A stretch of DNA of 27,613 bases, taken from Gemmatimonadota bacterium (GTDB lineage Bacteria > Latescibacterota > UBA2968 > UBA8231). Each line of letters begins with the position of its first letter. The first letter of the stretch is position 1. The stretch lies in assembly GCA_002712305.1 (NCBI GenBank), contig PATE01000137.1, forward strand, positions 1-27,613. The letters are read 5' to 3'. Below the pieces are notes generated by a model. The model saw only the letters and a program-made list of their open reading frames with translations. It did not search any database and was not told where the DNA came from. Shown here piece after piece: positions 24,799 through 27,613 of this stretch. Position numbers and translations under genes: made by a program.

Positions 24799-26727
24799 TT
24801 GGCACATACCGTCATCGGCACGGCCGGTCACATCGACCACGGCAAAACACAGCTGGTGCATGCGCTGACCGGTGTCGACACGGATCGTACCCGCCAGGAA
24901 AAGGAGCGGGGGATCACGATCGAACTGGGTTTCGCGCACTTCGGCCAGACCACGACCATCATCGACGTGCCTGGTCACGAGCGCTTTGTGAAGACCATGG
25001 TCGCAGGTGTGAGCACGATCGACGTGGCGCTGCTGGTGATTGCCGCTGACGACGGGGTCATGCCGCAGACGCGTGAACACCTCGATGTCCTGCAGATTCT
25101 GGGCATCGAGAGGGGAGTGATCGCCTTGAACAAGGTCGATCTCGTCGACGACGAGTGGTTACAGCTCGTCGAAGAAGACGTGCGTGGTGTCCTGCAGGGA
25201 ACACAGCTTGAGAACTCACCGATCCTGCGGGTCTCGGCGCTGCACGGAACCGGCGTCGATACGCTGGCCCAAAGTCTACGAGAGACGCTCGCCGCCGTGC
25301 AGGAACGCGATGCGAGGTCCCGTCCCTTTCGTCTGCCCGTAGACCGCGCCTTCTCCATCCATGGATTTGGCAACGTCGCCACAGGCACAACCCTCAGCGG
25401 TCAGGCGCGTCGTGGAGACGAACTGGAGCAGCTGCCTCAGGGACGACGGCTGCGAATCCGCGGACTTCAACGCCATGGTGAAGACGTCGATCTGGTCGAG
25501 GCAGGTGACCGGGCCGCTATCAATCTGGCGGGTGAGGATGCCGAACAGATCGAGCGCGGAGACGTTCTAATACAACCAGGGAGTCTGCAGGCAACCTCGA
25601 TGCTCGATGTCGACCTGAGACTGCTCGAATCAGCCCCTAAGCACCTCGAGCAACGTACGCGGGTTCGGATTCACATCGGCACCATAGAGGCCCTCGGTCG
25701 CGTTGTGCTGCTGCGTGACACCACACTGGAACCTGGTCAGCAGACGATGGCACAGATTCGTCTCGAGAAGCCCGTCGTGGCCGCTTTCGGCGATCGTTTC
25801 GTCGTACGCAGGTATTCACCGGCCGTGACCATCGGCGGTGGCACGGTCCTGGATCCGTCGCCGGACAAACACCGTGAAGGTGAGGGCTCTGTGGCTCTTC
25901 TTCTGGATGAACTGACCGGTGAATCGATGACGACGGCGGTGATCGCGTGGGTTCGGCACCGGGGTCGCCGAGCCCCTTCACTGCAGGATACGGGAGCCGC
26001 TTTCGCCTCGGATGGTGATTCCCTCGAGGCAGACGCGGCATCGTCCCTGACGGCCTTCGATCATCACGGGGTTCGCCATCTGGTGACGACCGAACTCTGG
26101 GAAGCAGATCAGTCGCTGATCGTCGACACGTTGACCCGGTATCATCGGGCCACACCACAGGAAGCGGGCATGGCACGTGTCTCCTTGATGCGAGAACTGG
26201 GGTTCGGGCCGAGCGAGCCCCTGTTCGAGGCGCTACTGGGTCGACTGGAAGCCGACGGCATCACGGCCAGAGAAGGTGCAGCTGTGCGGCTGTCGACACA
26301 CGAGATCAGCCTTTCACCCGAAGATGAGGTCCTCGCCGAGCGCATCGAGCAGGAACTCCAGAAGGGTGGTCTGGCCAAGCCGCCCAGCGCCGAAGACTTG
26401 GCCTCGTCCACAGGCGCCGAGGTGGGTCAGGTTTCCAGCCTGCTGCGAGCCATGGGTCGGTTGGGGCGTCTGGTTTTCCTCGACGAGACGCTTTTCGTCA
26501 GTGTTTCACAGATGGCATATGCGCGCGAGGGTTTGGAGAAACACCTCGCCACGGCAGACCAGATCAGCGTGTCCGACTTTCGCCAATCCCTCGACACGAA
26601 TCGTCGATATGCGCTGGCGCTGCTCAACCTATTCGATGCAGAAGGACTGACCGTCAAGGATGATGCCGGTCGTCGATCGCTGGCGCCCCGAATGTCTCTA
26701 CCCCTTTCAAGAGAGAAAACACCATGA
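24799..26727 (+). CDS. selB: Selenocysteine-specific translation elongation factor SelB
   Basis: SelB delivers Sec-tRNA to UGA codons by binding the SECIS RNA. The 642-residue protein begins with a translation GTPase: G1 loop GHIDHGKT at 10-17, the switch segment around [19 protein letters not shown] at 56-60, and NKVD at 111-114. Two beta-barrel domains follow (about 170-340), then a winged-helix C-terminus that binds SECIS. Length is close to the E. coli protein (614). The start is TTG at 24799: AAGGA lies six bases upstream (24788-24792) and homology begins at [14 protein letters not shown] at 24775 is the longer alternative. The stop overlaps the next gene's ATG (ATGA). No selA, selC or selD is visible in this window. 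Confidence 0.93.
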   Translation: MAHTVIGTAGHIDHGKTQLVHALTGVDTDRTRQEKERGITIELGFAHFGQTTTIIDVPGHERFVKTMVAGVSTIDVALLVIAADDGVMPQTREHLDVLQILGIERGVIALNKVDLVDDEWLQLVEEDVRGVLQGTQLENSPILRVSALHGTGVDTLAQSLRETLAAVQERDARSRPFRLPVDRAFSIHGFGNVATGTTLSGQARRGDELEQLPQGRRLRIRGLQRHGEDVDLVEAGDRAAINLAGEDAEQIERGDVLIQPGSLQATSMLDVDLRLLESAPKHLEQRTRVRIHIGTIEALGRVVLLRDTTLEPGQQTMAQIRLEKPVVAAFGDRFVVRRYSPAVTIGGGTVLDPSPDKHREGEGSVALLLDELTGESMTTAVIAWVRHRGRRAPSLQDTGAAFASDGDSLEADAASSLTAFDHHGVRHLVTTELWEADQSLIVDTLTRYHRATPQEAGMARVSLMRELGFGPSEPLFEALLGRLEADGITAREGAAVRLSTHEISLSPEDEVLAERIEQELQKGGLAKPPSAEDLASSTGAEVGQVSSLLRAMGRLGRLVFLDETLFVSVSQMAYAREGLEKHLATADQISVSDFRQSLDTNRRYALALLNLFDAEGLTVKDDAGRRSLAPRMSLPLSREKTP

Positions 26728-27613
26728 GTGCTCACCGGCCGACTGCGGCCATCGTCGGCTGCGGCGACATCGCTCACTACCATGTTCGAGGTTACCAACT
26801 GGCCGGCGTCGAAACGGTGGCGTTCGTCGATCCTATCGCAGCCGCCCGAGACCAATTCCTGCAAGAGTACGGCGACGGCACAGATGCGGTGGGCTACAGC
26901 GACCTGGAAGCGATGTTCGCCGCAGGGGTGATCCCCGATCTGATCAGCATCTGCGCATGGCATCTTCTACACGCACCCCTCACGGTTGACGCTGCCAAGG
27001 CTGGTGTGAAGGGGATCATCTGCGAGAAACCCATGGCCGTCGGTCTGGGCGACGCGGATCGTATGATCACCGCCTGCGAGGCGGCGGGTGTGAAACTAGC
27101 CATCAGTCACCAGCGACGTTTCACCCTTGGCTGGGAAAAGGGTCGAGAGCTGGTCGCCGCCGGGCACCTGGGTACGGTCCAGTTCGCTGTGAGCAAACTC
27201 GGCCATGGCCTGCTGAACTGCGGCACCCACGCCATCGATGGCGTTCGTTTCCTGCTCGGTGACCCGGTCCCTCAATGGGTGATGGGCGCCGTTGAGCGAA
27301 CCAGTGGCCGTTTCGAGCGCGACACGCCCATCGAGGATGGCTGCCTCGGTCTGGTCCACTTTGCCGATGGTTCTCAGCTGATGATCGAATCCGATCTCGA
27401 CATGGAGGGCGCCACGGTCGGAACCTTCCAGATCCGGGGCACCGAAGGGATGATGGAGGTGAGCGAGACGCACTGTCGGACGCTCACCGCGGCTGGATGG
27501 CAGGATCACGATCTCGGGATTCCGCGCGACCAGATTGACGTGATCGGTGGGCAGGCAAATGCCCGACAGACACGGGAACTGCTTGGCTGGATCGACGGAG
27601 ATCTCGACACCCA
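26724..27613 (+). CDS. Gfo/Idh/MocA-family oxidoreductase (3' end outside window)
   Basis: The first 296 codons of an NAD(P)-dependent sugar oxidoreductase are visible. The Rossmann fold opens IVGCGDIAHYHVRGYQLAG (GxGxxA-like), CEKPMAVG carries the family Glu-Lys-Pro motif, and the second-domain start RRFTLGWEKGRELV and the NCGTHAIDGVRFLLGD segment with its likely active-site His are present. Full-length members are about 330-390 residues, so about 40-90 are missing to the right. It overlaps selB by four bases (ATGA), so it is translationally coupled to it. That is an unexpected partner, since no selenocysteine codon or Sec-related function is evident in this gene. The substrate is probably a sugar, inositol or related polyol. 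Confidence 0.9.
   Translation, partial: MSAHRPTAAIVGCGDIAHYHVRGYQLAGVETVAFVDPIAAARDQFLQEYGDGTDAVGYSDLEAMFAAGVIPDLISICAWHLLHAPLTVDAAKAGVKGIICEKPMAVGLGDADRMITACEAAGVKLAISHQRRFTLGWEKGRELVAAGHLGTVQFAVSKLGHGLLNCGTHAIDGVRFLLGDPVPQWVMGAVERTSGRFERDTPIEDGCLGLVHFADGSQLMIESDLDMEGATVGTFQIRGTEGMMEVSETHCRTLTAAGWQDHDLGIPRDQIDVIGGQANARQTRELLGWIDGDLDT

Noticed and set aside
1-27613. tRNA, rRNA, CRISPR array, transposase or phage genes
   Set aside because: I read the intergenic gaps on both strands and found no such elements. Nearly all gaps are under 250 bases.

Overview
This 27.6 kb window is GC-rich, tightly packed bacterial chromosome. It holds about 18 intact or nearly intact protein genes, two gene remnants and a truncated regulator at the left edge. 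I see no rRNA, tRNA, CRISPR array, insertion sequence or phage gene. Several features suggest a free-living or host-associated bacterium of the FCB or PVC-like assemblage: a DUF2723 membrane glycosyltransferase with TPR tail, a double-length UvrA, a selenocysteine elongation factor, and many sugar-acid, sugar and amide enzymes (mandelate-racemase/enolase family, AP-endonuclease-like sugar isomerase, Gfo/Idh/MocA, SDR, two creatininases). My best guess is Latescibacterota or a neighbouring lineage, but that is inference from gene content and I am not sure of it.

Layout. (1) 1-1336: a LacI-type DNA-binding fragment that ends early, then a complete enolase-superfamily sugar-acid dehydratase on the plus strand. 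(2) 1347-7343, minus strand: four genes overlapping by 1 to 4 bases (DUF2723 glycosyltransferase, GT2 glycosyltransferase, UPF0104-type flippase-like protein, NamZ-type exo-muramidase). This looks like one translationally coupled cell-envelope operon. (3) 7521-13956, minus strand: a 1907-residue tandem UvrA followed by a small CBM9/DOMON-like protein. (4) 14196-15612, plus strand: sugar isomerase and RNA 2',3'-cyclic phosphodiesterase, behind a good sigma70-like promoter that diverges from the uvrA promoter. (5) 15655-16236: decayed DNA, where the N-terminal part of a PIG-L deacetylase (frameshifted) is joined to the C-terminal part of an unrelated family.

(6) 16291-19463: a FIST sensory protein (minus) diverging from a creatininase-family amidohydrolase (plus). 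A tiny peptide gene with a twin-arginine-like motif and an in-frame stop follows, then an SDR dehydrogenase. (7) 19468-23050, minus strand: an SppA signal-peptide peptidase with an unusual N-terminal beta-barrel-like region, overlapping a SelA-fold PLP enzyme. (8) 23074-24724: a small acidic zinc-ribbon protein (plus), then convergent minus-strand YciO and a second creatininase. (9) 24799-27613, plus strand: SelB overlapping a Gfo/Idh/MocA oxidoreductase that runs off the window.

The catabolic genes look like separate small carbohydrate or amide units rather than one pathway. The points most worth following are the creatininase/short-peptide/SDR trio with its broken or read-through peptide gene, the barrel-SppA fusion, the tandem UvrA, the envelope glycan operon and the chimeric remnant at 15.65-16.24 kb. 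The two single-base insertions and one internal stop lie within 3 kb of each other, so sequencing or assembly error should be excluded before reading them as biology.
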